Positions 26,976 through 35,916 of a DNA stretch of 64,000 bases are shown one piece after another. The stretch spans positions 109,925-173,924 of the forward strand of contig NZ_LR735026.1 in NCBI RefSeq assembly GCF_900009265.2. Direction: 5' to 3'. A program made the position numbers and the translations under genes. Below the pieces are notes generated by a model that made no database searches, had not been told where the DNA came from, and worked only from the letters and a program-made list of their open reading frames with translations. Source of the DNA: Planktothrix paucivesiculata PCC 9631. Its GTDB lineage: Bacteria; Cyanobacteriota; Cyanobacteriia; Cyanobacteriales; Microcoleaceae. Positions within the stretch are counted from its first letter, which is position 1, and each line of letters begins with the position of its first letter.

Positions 26976-28337
26976 TTATTTTAAAGAACAGCTATCAAAA
27001 CTGCATCGTGTTAACCGTTTTCTGCGGGAAGCCACAAACCTATAAATTTTTGGCCCCAAGATGGCAGCCCCAGGAAAATAAAGTAAGACTAATAACGGCC
27101 ACAGAGGCGGTAAATAGCGAATAATTTCGCGGAAGGCAAAGAAACCTTTTTGCACAGAACCATCAGGAAGAATTAGGTGCATTTCTGCTAAACAAGCATC
27201 TAAAGAAAGGTCGGGATGAGTCTTTTGAATACTCGCCCATTGTTCTTCCACCGGAGTATAACTTAATCGTTGAAACCAGTCAAAATAACACAGAATAGTC
27301 ATGGAACGAATACACAAAGGACAGAGACCATCATAGAGAATTTCGGGTTTAGGTTGACCCGAAGAATGCAGTTGGCGACGAGAGAGGGTTTTGATCATCC
27401 CAGTCCAAGGCATGAACACAGAATATAATGCTATATATGTAAAAAATGGCGCTCGTTGTGCCAAATAAATTCCGGTATGAAATCCAATTCCGGCGGGAAT
27501 ATAAACCCAAACTAAGGAAGGGAAAATCAACACTAAAAAGAAAGTTCCCTCAAAAATAATTGCCATCCAAGCAAAAACCACCCCGATAATGCGGTATTGC
27601 CCTAACCAAACTCCAAGAGCACTTTCCCAAAGTAAACCATCATTAGTCAAGACATATTGTAGGGTATATCCGTTCATCCAATCGGTACTTATGATGCCCG
27701 CACCTTGAGTTAACTTGTGCAGGGCTGAGGATAAGTAAACGATGGCAAACAACCACTGAATTGTTAATAAGGGCCATCGAGCCAATTCACTTTTTTTGTT
27801 TAATAAATTAAAGGGTTTGAATCGCTGTTTTTTGATATTAGTTCGGAGTTTTTGCAACAAATCATCCAAAGACATAACACCGCCAGAAGGGCTTAAAGCT
27901 AAGATAAATAGTGCAATGAGTAGTAAAGCAAATCGATGGTGGTGGTGGTGTGACCCAACAGAAAAAATATAAGCCTCTAAAAAGAAATTTCCCATGGCAA
28001 AAACCATCAAACTGAGATTGGTTTTAAATCCGATCAAAGAAGTGATTCCGCAGATAAAAGTCAAGCAAAAAATTAGAGATAAAAACCAATCGGGAGGAAT
28101 TTGTTGCGCTCCCCAAAGAAAGCTAAACAAGCTTACAATATGCCAAGGATTATAAGCTAAACCTGAAATGTCTCCTAGTTCGAGAATTCTGTGGTAATAA
28201 TCTGTAAATATTATAAATCCCAACTGAAATCCAACAATAATGATCCGGCACAAAGCCAGATCAAATAGGGGCGCAGGTCTAAACCAATAAGCATTCCAAA
28301 CTTTAGAGAGTTGTAATCTGGATTGTTGAATTTTCAT
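26976..28337 (-). CDS. HTTM-DCC fusion membrane protein, copy 1
   Basis: A 453-residue protein. The N-terminal part (about 15-320) is an HTTM domain, the membrane domain related to vitamin K-dependent gamma-carboxylases: several helices, SVGSHHHHHRFALLL near 125, ALSPSGGVMSLDDLL, VYLSSALHKLTQG and IPAGIGFHTGIYLAQ. The C-terminal part (about 330-445) is a DCC (DUF393) thiol-oxidoreductase-like domain with YDGLCPLCIRS, where the two Cys may be redox-active. Reaction and substrate are unknown. It lies downstream of a 169-aa anchored protein; the pair is duplicated at 29115-31040. The two HTTM-DCC genes share long identical DNA stretches. Confidence 0.82.
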   Translation of the reverse strand: MKIQQSRLQLSKVWNAYWFRPAPLFDLALCRIIIVGFQLGFIIFTDYYHRILELGDISGLAYNPWHIVSLFSFLWGAQQIPPDWFLSLIFCLTFICGITSLIGFKTNLSLMVFAMGNFFLEAYIFSVGSHHHHHRFALLLIALFILALSPSGGVMSLDDLLQKLRTNIKKQRFKPFNLLNKKSELARWPLLTIQWLFAIVYLSSALHKLTQGAGIISTDWMNGYTLQYVLTNDGLLWESALGVWLGQYRIIGVVFAWMAIIFEGTFFLVLIFPSLVWVYIPAGIGFHTGIYLAQRAPFFTYIALYSVFMPWTGMIKTLSRRQLHSSGQPKPEILYDGLCPLCIRSMTILCYFDWFQRLSYTPVEEQWASIQKTHPDLSLDACLAEMHLILPDGSVQKGFFAFREIIRYLPPLWPLLVLLYFPGAAILGPKIYRFVASRRKRLTRCSFDSCSLK

Positions 28338-28487
28338 GAATTAATCTTGATTTTTTTAAAGATAAGGTGAGTATTTTTTTTGTTTATAGCAATCAGCAGG
28401 TTAGTCTTTACAACTTTTTTGTGTCTTTGTGGTTAAATTAAAGTTTAACCCTTGTCAAGATCCGAGTGCGAACTGCTATAGTAAGAT

Positions 28488-28997
28488 TTAGAGCATCAGA
28501 TCAACAATTACTGTTTTTTCTACTGGATTTACTCCTTCACGAGTGATCGCTAAGGGATGATTCTCTAAGCGCAGTTTTACTAGCTTTTTTTGATGTTTTT
28601 GTTCATATATTTTTACATATTCTTTAAGAAATGGAAGATCTTTTTCCAGAACTTTAGGGAGTATCTCTTCGATAAAAAGATATCGGGAAACCTGTAGTTC
28701 TTGATCGGTAATGGGAATTTCTGTACCATCTTCTAAAACTCCAAAGAGCAAGTGTTGCCTAACCTTAATTCCCTCATATCGGGCTCTAGCGTACATGGGA
28801 TAATTTAAAAATGGGTAGAAAGCAGGGTCTTTGGGCAGCCGAGGACAAAGACTTTTTAAGGAGAAAGAGGAGCTTTTTTTAGGACAAATTCCGAAAAATG
28901 CCACAGAAAATTGTACAAAAATAACGCTTATAATAAACATCGAAACAGAAACTTTGGTTACAGACCTATATTGTTTTTGAGTCAGGCTTTCTATCAT
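28488..28997 (-). CDS. HTTM-associated anchored protein, copy 1
   Basis: A 169-residue protein with one N-terminal membrane helix (about 15-35) and a soluble domain, probably outside the cytoplasmic membrane. The core has YPFLNYPMYARARYEG and a strand pattern LLFGVLEDGTEIPIT, followed by a helical region and the end LRLENHPLAITREGVN. The PFxxYPMY pattern recurs in proteins encoded beside HTTM genes, as I recall, so it is likely a partner of the HTTM-DCC protein 150 bp downstream. A paralogue lies at 30531-31040. Function unknown. Confidence 0.7.
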   Translation of the reverse strand: MIESLTQKQYRSVTKVSVSMFIISVIFVQFSVAFFGICPKKSSSFSLKSLCPRLPKDPAFYPFLNYPMYARARYEGIKVRQHLLFGVLEDGTEIPITDQELQVSRYLFIEEILPKVLEKDLPFLKEYVKIYEQKHQKKLVKLRLENHPLAITREGVNPVEKTVIVDLML

Positions 28998-29114
28998 AGG
29001 ATTTACTTCAATTTTTGACTAGAGAAAATCCGTTAATCGAATTTAAGTTCAGAGATAAGTAAGGGAATGAACAGCACAACGAGGGGAGTTTTTATTCATA
29101 ATTCTATTAACTAT

Positions 29115-30473
29115 TTATTTAACAGAACAGCTATCAAAACTGCATCGTGTTAACCGTTTTCTGCGGGAAGCCACAAACGTATAAATTTTTGGCCCCAGAA
29201 TCTCAGAACCCGGAAAATACATCAGGGCTAATAACGGCCAGAGAGGGGGTAAATAGAGAATAATTTCACGGAAGGCAAAAAATCCTTTGCGTACATAACC
29301 ATTGGGAAGAATCAAGTGCATTTCTGCTAAACAGGCTTCTAAAGACAGATCAGGATGAGTCTTTTGAATACTCGTCCATTCTTCTTCAACTGAAGTATAA
29401 CTTAGTTTTTGAAGCCAATCAAAATAACACAAGACAGTCATGGAACGAATGCAAATAGGACAGAGACCATCATAGAGAATTTCCGGTTTGGGTTGTTGAG
29501 AAGACTGCTGTTGGCGACGAGAGAAGGTTTTAATCATCTTAGTCCAAGGTATAAACACTGAATAAAGTACCATAAGGTGGAAAAATGGTGCTCGTTGTGC
29601 TAAATAAATTCCGGTATGAAATCCAATTCCGGCGGGAATATAAACCCAAACTAAGGAAGGGAAAATTAATACTAAAAAGAAGGTTGCCTCGAAAATAATT
29701 GCCATCCAAGATAAAATTACCGCGAGGGTGTGATATTGTCCTAACCAAACTCCAAGATCACTTCCCCAGCGTAAGCCATCATTAATTAAGAAATATTGTA
29801 GGGTGTATCCGTTCATCCAATCTGCACTGATTAAACTTCCATTTCCTTGAGATAATTTGTTCATAGTTGCAGATAAATAAATCAGTGCAAATAACCACTG
29901 AGCAGTCAATATCGGCCATCGAGAAAATTCACTTTTTTTGTTTAATAAATTAAAGGGTTTGAATCGCTGTTTTTTGATATTAGTTCGGAGTTTTTGCATA
30001 AGATTATCTAGGGAAAGAACACCTCCAGAGGGACTTAATGCTAAAAGGAATAGTGTAATTAGCAGTAGAGCTTGGGGATGGTGGTATTTTCCAAAGGAGA
30101 AAAGATAAGCTTGTATAAATAGATTCCCAATGGCAAAAAATATCAAACTTAGATTGGTTTTAAATCCGATCAAAGCAGTAATTCCAGAGATAAAAGTCAA
30201 TCCAAAAGTCATGGATAAAAACCAATCCGGAGGAATAGTTTCTGTTCCCCAAGGAAAGGTTAACCATTGCACAATATGTAAGGGTTCGTAATCTAAACCC
30301 GGAATATCTCCTCTTTCTAGCATTTGCCGATGATACTCTTTTACCAGCAAATATCCAATCTGAAATCCAACAATAATAATCCGACACAAGGCTAGATCAA
30401 AAAGGGGTGCGGGTCGGAACCAATAAGCATTCCAAAGTTTAGATAAATTCAATGTCTGTTTTTGAAAGTTCAT
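29115..30473 (-). CDS. HTTM-DCC fusion membrane protein, copy 2
   Basis: Paralogue of the protein at 26976-28337, with the same order: HTTM membrane domain, then a DCC domain with YDGLCPICIRS. I take the ATG at 30473 because it aligns with the start of copy 1 (both continue to an LSKxWNAYWF segment); an in-frame TTG lies at 30485. The poly-His stretch of copy 1 is reduced to KYHHPQ here, leaving two His as the likely conserved pair. Several long stretches are identical to copy 1 at DNA level. It follows its own 169-aa partner gene by 57 bp. Confidence 0.82.
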   Translation of the reverse strand: MNFQKQTLNLSKLWNAYWFRPAPLFDLALCRIIIVGFQIGYLLVKEYHRQMLERGDIPGLDYEPLHIVQWLTFPWGTETIPPDWFLSMTFGLTFISGITALIGFKTNLSLIFFAIGNLFIQAYLFSFGKYHHPQALLLITLFLLALSPSGGVLSLDNLMQKLRTNIKKQRFKPFNLLNKKSEFSRWPILTAQWLFALIYLSATMNKLSQGNGSLISADWMNGYTLQYFLINDGLRWGSDLGVWLGQYHTLAVILSWMAIIFEATFFLVLIFPSLVWVYIPAGIGFHTGIYLAQRAPFFHLMVLYSVFIPWTKMIKTFSRRQQQSSQQPKPEILYDGLCPICIRSMTVLCYFDWLQKLSYTSVEEEWTSIQKTHPDLSLEACLAEMHLILPNGYVRKGFFAFREIILYLPPLWPLLALMYFPGSEILGPKIYTFVASRRKRLTRCSFDSCSVK

Positions 30474-30530
30474 AGGTTGATTCAACTTTTGTAAATTTTG
30501 TAAAGAATCAGACGGGTGAAAAATGGTAGT

Positions 30531-31040
30531 TTATAGCTCCAGGTCAACCGTTACGATTTTGTCTCCTGGATTAATGCTTTTACGGGTAATGATTAAGGGA
30601 TGGTTTTCTAACCGCAACTTTACTAGATTCTTTTGAGACTTTTGCTCATAAATTTTTACATAAGATTGAATAATCTCAGGATTTTTTTTCTCGATTTCAG
30701 GTAATATATTTCTCAAGAATTTATATCGAGATGTTTGTAAGTCTTCGTTGGTAATCGCAACTTCTGTTCCGTCCTCTAAAACGCCAAATAGAAAGTATTG
30801 ATTAACATTAGTTCCCTCATATCTAGCTCCAGCATACATGGGATAATCTAAAAAAGGATATAAAGCTGGATCATCGGGAATACTTGGGCAAATAAGTTTT
30901 AATAGGAAAAAATCAGAGTCCAAATAGGTACAAGTTCTAATGTTTCCAGCTAAAAATTGTAAATAAATTACCCCTAAAATGGTCAAAGACACAGAAAATT
31001 TAGCCAGAAGTTTGTAATTATTTTTGTTGAGGGTATCCAT
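30531..31040 (-). CDS. HTTM-associated anchored protein, copy 2
   Basis: Paralogue of 28488-28997: same length (169 aa), N-terminal membrane helix (about 14-35), then YPFLDYPMYAGARYEG, LLFGVLEDGTEVAIT and the end LRLENHPLIITRKSIN. The two are more diverged from each other than the HTTM-DCC copies. It is the first gene of the duplicated pair and lies 58 bp downstream of the NAD(P)H dehydrogenase-like gene on the same strand, so all five genes may form one transcript. Confidence 0.7.
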   Translation of the reverse strand: MDTLNKNNYKLLAKFSVSLTILGVIYLQFLAGNIRTCTYLDSDFFLLKLICPSIPDDPALYPFLDYPMYAGARYEGTNVNQYFLFGVLEDGTEVAITNEDLQTSRYKFLRNILPEIEKKNPEIIQSYVKIYEQKSQKNLVKLRLENHPLIITRKSINPGDKIVTVDLEL

Positions 31041-31098
31041 AATTTGATCAACTCTAATTGTTTTTCAGAGACTGAGTTTAGAAATGGCTGAGTCGGAG

Positions 31099-32400
31099 TT
31101 ACAGTGGTTTATGGAAGTTGAATTTAGACGATTTCCAGGGTATTTTAAAAAGGTTTTTAATTCCTTGTTTCCATCGATATTGAGTTACTTGTAAACGATG
31201 ATTTACCGTTGGCATTCTCAGCAGAATATAAACCCAGGTTCTCACCCAACAGGCAATTAAACCACTTAAATTAATCCCAAAACTAGATACAATTGCCTCT
31301 CTAACCCCTAGGGTTAGCATTTCTCCGAGGTGAACATAATGAAATGCTTTTAAAGATTTTCCCATGATTAAAGCCTTGAGATTATCAGCCGTAGCAGCAC
31401 CTTGTTGAAAGGCAGCTTGAGCCGTTGCGGGAACTTGTTGCCCCTGCAAATTGCGAATATCGGCTAAATCTCCTAGGGCAAAAACTTCAGGATAATCAAT
31501 AAATTGTAAAGTGGGTGTTGTTAAAACTTGACCCCTTTTATTATGCTGACAATCCAGGTGATACAGCCATTCTCTGGGTTGGGTTCCGACGGTTTCAATG
31601 ACTAAATCAATCGGGATTTTGTGTTGCTGTTCGGGTTCAATTAAGGTGATATGATGGTGATCAACCGATTGAATCTGAGTCTGAAATTTAAGTTGAACTC
31701 CCCTAGATGCTAAGGACTGATAAGCAACTTTTCGGCTAAAATTTGAAAAGCCTTTCAGAATTTGTTGACCTCGAACAATTAAATAAATTTGCCCTCGCTT
31801 TTGTAAACGGTCGGCTAATTTTCCTGCTAGTTCTACGCCATTGGGCCCTCCTCCAATTACAGCAATGGAAATTTTGGGTTTTGGAGATAATTCTAATCCA
31901 GATAATCGCTGTTTGAGTCGTTCAGCATCCGCTAAAGTTCGGAAGGGATAGGTTTCTACTTCCTGCTCAGAAACAACACTAGAAAAGGTTTTTCGACCTA
32001 CCGATAAGACTAAATAATCATAGGTTAAACACTCTTGGTTTTTTAGATGAATTTCCCGTTGTTTTAAGTTAATATTCTCAACGGTTCCTTGGCAAAATTT
32101 AACCTTAACTTTAGCCAGCAATTTCTGGAAACTAGGGGCAATTTCCCAGTCTCTAAATTCATCCGTAATTAATTCATAAAGAAAAGGTGTAAATAAAAAA
32201 CGCTCCTCTTTATCAATTAAGGTGATGTTAGGAATTAGGGATTTATGCCAAGATAAACGCGCTAAGGACAACGCGGTATAAAGTCCAGCAAAACCTCCCC
32301 CTAGAATACAGATTTTAGTGGGTGTTTTAGGTTGTGAGATGGATATTGGAAAACCTTTGTTTTCGGGATCATTAAGATTGGCGCGAGACTGATAGCTCAT
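31099..32400 (-). CDS. Type II NAD(P)H dehydrogenase-like flavoprotein
   Basis: A single-polypeptide FAD/NAD(P)H oxidoreductase. The FAD-binding ILGGGFAGLYTALSLA and the NAD(P)H-binding VIGGGPNGVELAGKLA are intact, as is the second FAD motif VFALGDLADI. The C-terminal 70 residues carry an amphipathic segment for membrane attachment, as in NDH-2, which passes electrons to quinones. Cyanobacteria have NdbA, NdbB and NdbC types; I cannot tell which this is, though an NdbB-like (demethylphylloquinone-reducing) role would fit its neighbours. I use the ATG at 32400; an in-frame TTG at 32466 would add 22 residues. It heads the HTTM-DCC cassette strand. Confidence 0.78.
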   Translation of the reverse strand: MSYQSRANLNDPENKGFPISISQPKTPTKICILGGGFAGLYTALSLARLSWHKSLIPNITLIDKEERFLFTPFLYELITDEFRDWEIAPSFQKLLAKVKVKFCQGTVENINLKQREIHLKNQECLTYDYLVLSVGRKTFSSVVSEQEVETYPFRTLADAERLKQRLSGLELSPKPKISIAVIGGGPNGVELAGKLADRLQKRGQIYLIVRGQQILKGFSNFSRKVAYQSLASRGVQLKFQTQIQSVDHHHITLIEPEQQHKIPIDLVIETVGTQPREWLYHLDCQHNKRGQVLTTPTLQFIDYPEVFALGDLADIRNLQGQQVPATAQAAFQQGAATADNLKALIMGKSLKAFHYVHLGEMLTLGVREAIVSSFGINLSGLIACWVRTWVYILLRMPTVNHRLQVTQYRWKQGIKNLFKIPWKSSKFNFHKPL

Positions 32401-32466
32401 TTTGATATCAGCAATGGAGAAACTGCTGAATCTATCCCAAATCTGGGATAGGATTAATCTTCCCAA

Positions 32467-32769
32467 TATAGCAACTTTATTTTCAATTGCCGATGAACGG
32501 TTATCGCGGTTGTCCCCAATATTAAATAATATATTTTTATACTTTTATTGATTTTATTTTAATTTTTTGTAATTTTCGATACAAAATTTTTAGACAAAGG
32601 ATTAATTTTTTTCCGATTTTAGCTTGACTTTAGGGATTCAGAATAGTTCAAACAGTAATTTTATAATTTTATCTTATCAAAATATAACTCAGGATAGAAT
32701 AGGAAATTTTACATAAGGGGTAGATTTATGAAGCTCATCCGTTAATATTTCCAGAATAAGGCTTCTAGT
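32467..32769. other. AT-rich intergenic region
   Basis: About 300 bp (370 if the upstream part of the dehydrogenase frame is non-coding) with long A/T runs between the dehydrogenase and glycosyltransferase genes, both on the minus strand. No gene or clear terminator is seen; a five-codon frame near 32727 with AGGGG ahead of it is too short to call. Confidence 0.5.
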
Positions 32770-33696
32770 TTAAAGGTGTTCAATCACTTTCGCTGCTTCT
32801 GATAATTTCGCCTGTTGTTGTCCTTGGAAACGGGCATTTCCATTAAATAAGGAGATGGGGGTACTAATTAAATCCACAATTTCGGCTTTTCCGGTTAATA
32901 GTTTGACCGTACCCAGAGGTAATTCCTTTAAAACCCAACGTCCTAACCGATATAGATAATCAGAAGGAGTTAAGGATGCCATTAAATTAATCCCATGGAG
33001 TTCATGTAAATACCGATTTGATTCTCCGTAACGTCGCCACTGACTTTTTAAGGCTTTTAAGGTAGACCGATGACGGTGTTTAACTATTGCTTGGGATGCC
33101 AATTCTAATTGATAATCGGTTTGTTGTTGAATCCGCCAACACATATCCGCATCTCCCCCAGTGGTTAGGTAGGGACGAAACAAACCCACCTGTTCAAAAA
33201 TTTTACGCCGAATCGCTAAATTAGCGGTTTGACCGTAGGGTAAAAAGCTATTATTTAAGGTGTGTTTTTGGGATAAAGTTTCCTGTTTATCGGCATATTT
33301 TTCTAATAGGTTTTGACTGGGTAAGGCGATAATTTCACCCGCCACCAAACCGATATCAGGATTAGAAAAGGGTTGAATTAACTGCTCTAACCATTGGGGT
33401 TCCGGTCGGCAATCCATATCGGTAAATGCGATAATATCACTGGTTGCAACTCTAATTCCGGCATTGCGAGCGGCATAGGAACTTTGGATATTATTTTCTG
33501 ATAGGGAATGAATATTAATTGTACTAGATCTGGCTAATTCCTGAACAATAGAAACAGAATTATCCTGACTATTGTTATCAACTAATAAATATTCTACTTG
33601 ATCTGCCGGATAGGTTTGCGATCGCAAACATTCAATTAAATCCGGCAAATCCGTCTCGCCATTATAAACCGGGATCACAACAGAAAGGTTAATCAT
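32770..33696 (-). CDS. Family 2 glycosyltransferase
   Basis: A 308-residue GT-A fold transferase with VVIPVYNGETDLPDLIECL at the N-terminus, the nucleotide-binding VDNNSQDNS, the metal-binding AFTDMDCRPEPQWL (D-x-D) near 91-104 and GLFRPYLTTGGDADMCWRI further on. It has no clear membrane segments. It probably moves a sugar from a nucleotide donor to a surface glycan; the substrate is unknown. It begins 15 bp after the mraY stop, so the two are probably one operon. Confidence 0.85.
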   Translation of the reverse strand: MINLSVVIPVYNGETDLPDLIECLRSQTYPADQVEYLLVDNNSQDNSVSIVQELARSSTINIHSLSENNIQSSYAARNAGIRVATSDIIAFTDMDCRPEPQWLEQLIQPFSNPDIGLVAGEIIALPSQNLLEKYADKQETLSQKHTLNNSFLPYGQTANLAIRRKIFEQVGLFRPYLTTGGDADMCWRIQQQTDYQLELASQAIVKHRHRSTLKALKSQWRRYGESNRYLHELHGINLMASLTPSDYLYRLGRWVLKELPLGTVKLLTGKAEIVDLISTPISLFNGNARFQGQQQAKLSEAAKVIEHL

Positions 33697-33711
33697 GAGC
33701 AGGCAAAATAC

Positions 33712-34818
33712 CTAGAAAAAATTGTATCCCAGGAAAAGGGTAATCAACACTAAGATAGCATTAATTAAATAGAAACTCCCGACCACTTGGGTTTCATGCC
33801 ATCCTGATAATTCTAAATGGTGATGTAAAGGCGCCATTTTGAACAGACGTTTTCCCACACCCTCGGAATTTTTTGTGGCTTTATAATAGCTAACTTGAGC
33901 AATTACAGAGAGGGTTTCCACAAAGAAAATTCCACTAATGATTAATAACACCCATAAACTATTAGTTAATAGGGCTACCGTTGCTAAACCTCCGCCCAAT
34001 GCCAAAGCTCCCGTATCTCCCATAAACACTTTTGCCGGGTTGCGGTTGTGGGTGACAAATCCTAAACAACTGCCACTCATACAAGCACAAAAAGTGGTTA
34101 ATTCCGGTGCAGTCGGGGCAACATAAGCACCTAAACCGATAAATGCGATCGCGCCTAACCCGCCCATTAACCCATCAACACCATCGGTTAAATTGGTGGC
34201 ATTACTTTCAGCTACTTGGACAAAAATTGCTAGGGGCCAGAATAATAATCCCAAGGGAATTGCTAGTCCTAAAGGTAAAGCAATGGTGCTTAAAGTTGAA
34301 GATTCAGTTACAGCTAACCACACACAAAATAGCGTCGCAAAACCTACCTGCAACGCCAACTTCATTCGAGGAGAAATTCCCTTATTTGATTTACGTCTTA
34401 AAATCTGCCAATCATCTAACCAACCAATAAATCCATAGGCTAAAGTCACGGCAGAAACCCCGATTACATTGGGATTAAATTGAGTTAAAATTAAAGCGAT
34501 CGCCAATCCCACAGGAACAAAAAATATCCCTCCCATGGTAGGAGTTCCAGCTTTTTGTAAATGGGCTTGGGGGCCATCTTCTCGGATGAATTGTCCGGCT
34601 TTAATCTTGACTAAAAGCGGAATTGCCCAATATCCTAAGATAGAAACGGCGATCGCACAAATCAAAGCGGGTAAAAATAACGATCCTTGAACTTGAAATA
34701 AATTATGGTTCACCCGGTCTAAACTGAAGGCAAACACACTTAAGCCTAAACTCAGGAAAAACAATAGGGTTTGTCCAGACCCATTGAATGATTTAACCGA
34801 ATAAAGTTTGCTATCCAC
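33712..34818 (-). CDS. mraY: Phospho-N-acetylmuramoyl-pentapeptide-transferase
   Basis: A 368-residue integral membrane enzyme with about ten helices that attaches phospho-MurNAc-pentapeptide to undecaprenyl phosphate, giving lipid I. Signature residues are present: the KAGTPTMGGIFF loop, YGFIGWLDDWQIL with the catalytic Asp pair, ATNLTDGVDGLMGGL, and KVFMGDTGALALGG plus the MAPLHHHLEL loop. Translation starts at GTG (34818), matching the cyanobacterial N-terminus, with GAGG about 13 bases upstream. A glycosyltransferase gene follows by 15 bp and a DUF3134 gene precedes by 68 bp. Confidence 0.95.
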   Translation of the reverse strand: MDSKLYSVKSFNGSGQTLLFFLSLGLSVFAFSLDRVNHNLFQVQGSLFLPALICAIAVSILGYWAIPLLVKIKAGQFIREDGPQAHLQKAGTPTMGGIFFVPVGLAIALILTQFNPNVIGVSAVTLAYGFIGWLDDWQILRRKSNKGISPRMKLALQVGFATLFCVWLAVTESSTLSTIALPLGLAIPLGLLFWPLAIFVQVAESNATNLTDGVDGLMGGLGAIAFIGLGAYVAPTAPELTTFCACMSGSCLGFVTHNRNPAKVFMGDTGALALGGGLATVALLTNSLWVLLIISGIFFVETLSVIAQVSYYKATKNSEGVGKRLFKMAPLHHHLELSGWHETQVVGSFYLINAILVLITLFLGYNFF

Positions 34819-34886
34819 AAAAATTTTTAATCCTCAACACCACACTATCAAAATCCTAAAAATCGCTAGTTTCCTAGCGTCTATTT

Positions 34887-35126
34887 CTAGCTTTCTATCT
34901 CATCATCATCATCATCATCATCCTCATAGGCGGAGTCATCGACGGAAATCAGATCGGCGATTTCTTCTTCTTCCTCCAAGTAGTCAACGGTTGTAGTGCT
35001 GACGGTATCTCGCTCGATTAGACGTCCGGTGGACTCCAACCAAGCAATTAGTGAAATTTCTTGTTTGGAAGGAATCACATCAGCCGGTTCATGGGCGGGA
35101 ATTTCTCGTAAGGACGGATTAAGCAT
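34887..35126 (-). CDS. DUF3134-like acidic small protein
   Basis: A 79-residue soluble protein. The N-terminus (NPSLREIPAHEPADVIP) and SLIAWLESTGRLIERD resemble the cyanobacterial DUF3134 family as I remember it. The C-terminus is extremely acidic, with five Glu/Asp-rich residues near 51-54 and a run of seven Asp near 69-75. The Asp run is encoded by a perfect CAT trinucleotide repeat on the plus strand (34901-34921), which can change length by slippage. It lies 68 bp upstream of mraY on the same strand. Function unknown. Confidence 0.6.
   Translation of the reverse strand: MLNPSLREIPAHEPADVIPSKQEISLIAWLESTGRLIERDTVSTTTVDYLEEEEEIADLISVDDSAYEDDDDDDDEIES
34901..34921 (+). repeat. (CAT)7 microsatellite
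   Basis: Seven perfect CAT units, read as GAT-type Asp codons on the minus strand in the C-terminal tail of the DUF3134-like gene. Uncommon as a perfect tract in a bacterial gene. Confidence 0.85.
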
Positions 35127-35278
35127 TTTTAGTTTCCGGTGTCAAATGAAATTGAGTTAGAGTTAATTTAATTTTACACAATCATTGGTTATGGACAGTA
35201 TCATATTTTTTAAATCGATCTTGAGTCTTATAGATTTAAAAAAGCTAACCAATAATTCATTAAACATAAGATAAAACT

Positions 35279-35872
35279 ATGATTAATCAAAAAAAAGCCC
35301 TGCTGTTAGAAATGATTGCTGGGAAAAATCGCGGTCTACTCGCCACTCCAGGGGATAAAGCAGCTATTTTATCCGCCCTGACTCAACTGGAAGAATTTAA
35401 CCCGAACCCCCGACCCTTAGAAGTTCCTGAACTCTTAGAGGGAAATTGGCGATTATTGTATACCAGTAGCGATGAATTACTGGGCATTGGTCGATTTCCC
35501 TTGCTTGAGTTAGGGCAAATTTATCAATGTATTCGGGTGAGCGATCGCAAAATTTATAATATTGCAGAAGTTCAAAGTTTACCCTTCTTAGAAGGATTAG
35601 TGAGTGTCGCCGCCGAATTTGAACCCGTTTCAGAAAAACGAGTTAATGTTAAATTTAATCGGTTTATTATTGGTTATCAACGGTTTATCGGGTATCAATC
35701 TCCTGATAGTTTAATTGGGGATATTGAAAGGGGTAAAAAGTTTATTGCCATTGACTTTAGTTTACAAGCACGAGATCAAAAAGGCTGGTTAGATATTACT
35801 TATTTAGATGAAGATTTAAGAATCGGACGGGGAAACATCGGGAGTGTTTTTGTATTAACAAAAGTTGTTTAA
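35279..35872 (+). CDS. PAP/fibrillin family protein
   Basis: A 197-residue lipocalin-like protein of the plastid-lipid-associated (PAP/fibrillin) family, found in cyanobacteria and plastids and linked to thylakoid lipid or quinone/carotenoid handling under light stress. Evidence: N-terminal helix, LEVPELLEGNWRLLYTSSDELLGI, FPLLELGQIYQCIRV, central VSVAAEFEPVSEKRVNVKF and the C-terminal LDITYLDEDLRIGRGNIGSVF, the family end signature. No transit or signal peptide. It is transcribed divergently from the DUF3134-mraY genes and lies 44 bp upstream of uma2. Confidence 0.85.
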   Translation: MINQKKALLLEMIAGKNRGLLATPGDKAAILSALTQLEEFNPNPRPLEVPELLEGNWRLLYTSSDELLGIGRFPLLELGQIYQCIRVSDRKIYNIAEVQSLPFLEGLVSVAAEFEPVSEKRVNVKFNRFIIGYQRFIGYQSPDSLIGDIERGKKFIAIDFSLQARDQKGWLDITYLDEDLRIGRGNIGSVFVLTKVV

Positions 35873-35882
35873 TTACCCATTC

Positions 35883-35910
35883 GTAATTCGTAATTCGTAA
35901 TTCGTAATTC
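35883..35910. repeat. Tandem heptamer GTAATTC x4
   Basis: Four perfect copies of GTAATTC lie directly before the uma2 start codon. Related heptamers occur at about 47340-47372 and as GGGTAAT at 53467-53508. They resemble the short tandemly repeated repetitive sequences known from filamentous cyanobacteria. Confidence 0.75.
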
Positions 35911-35916
35911 CCCCTT

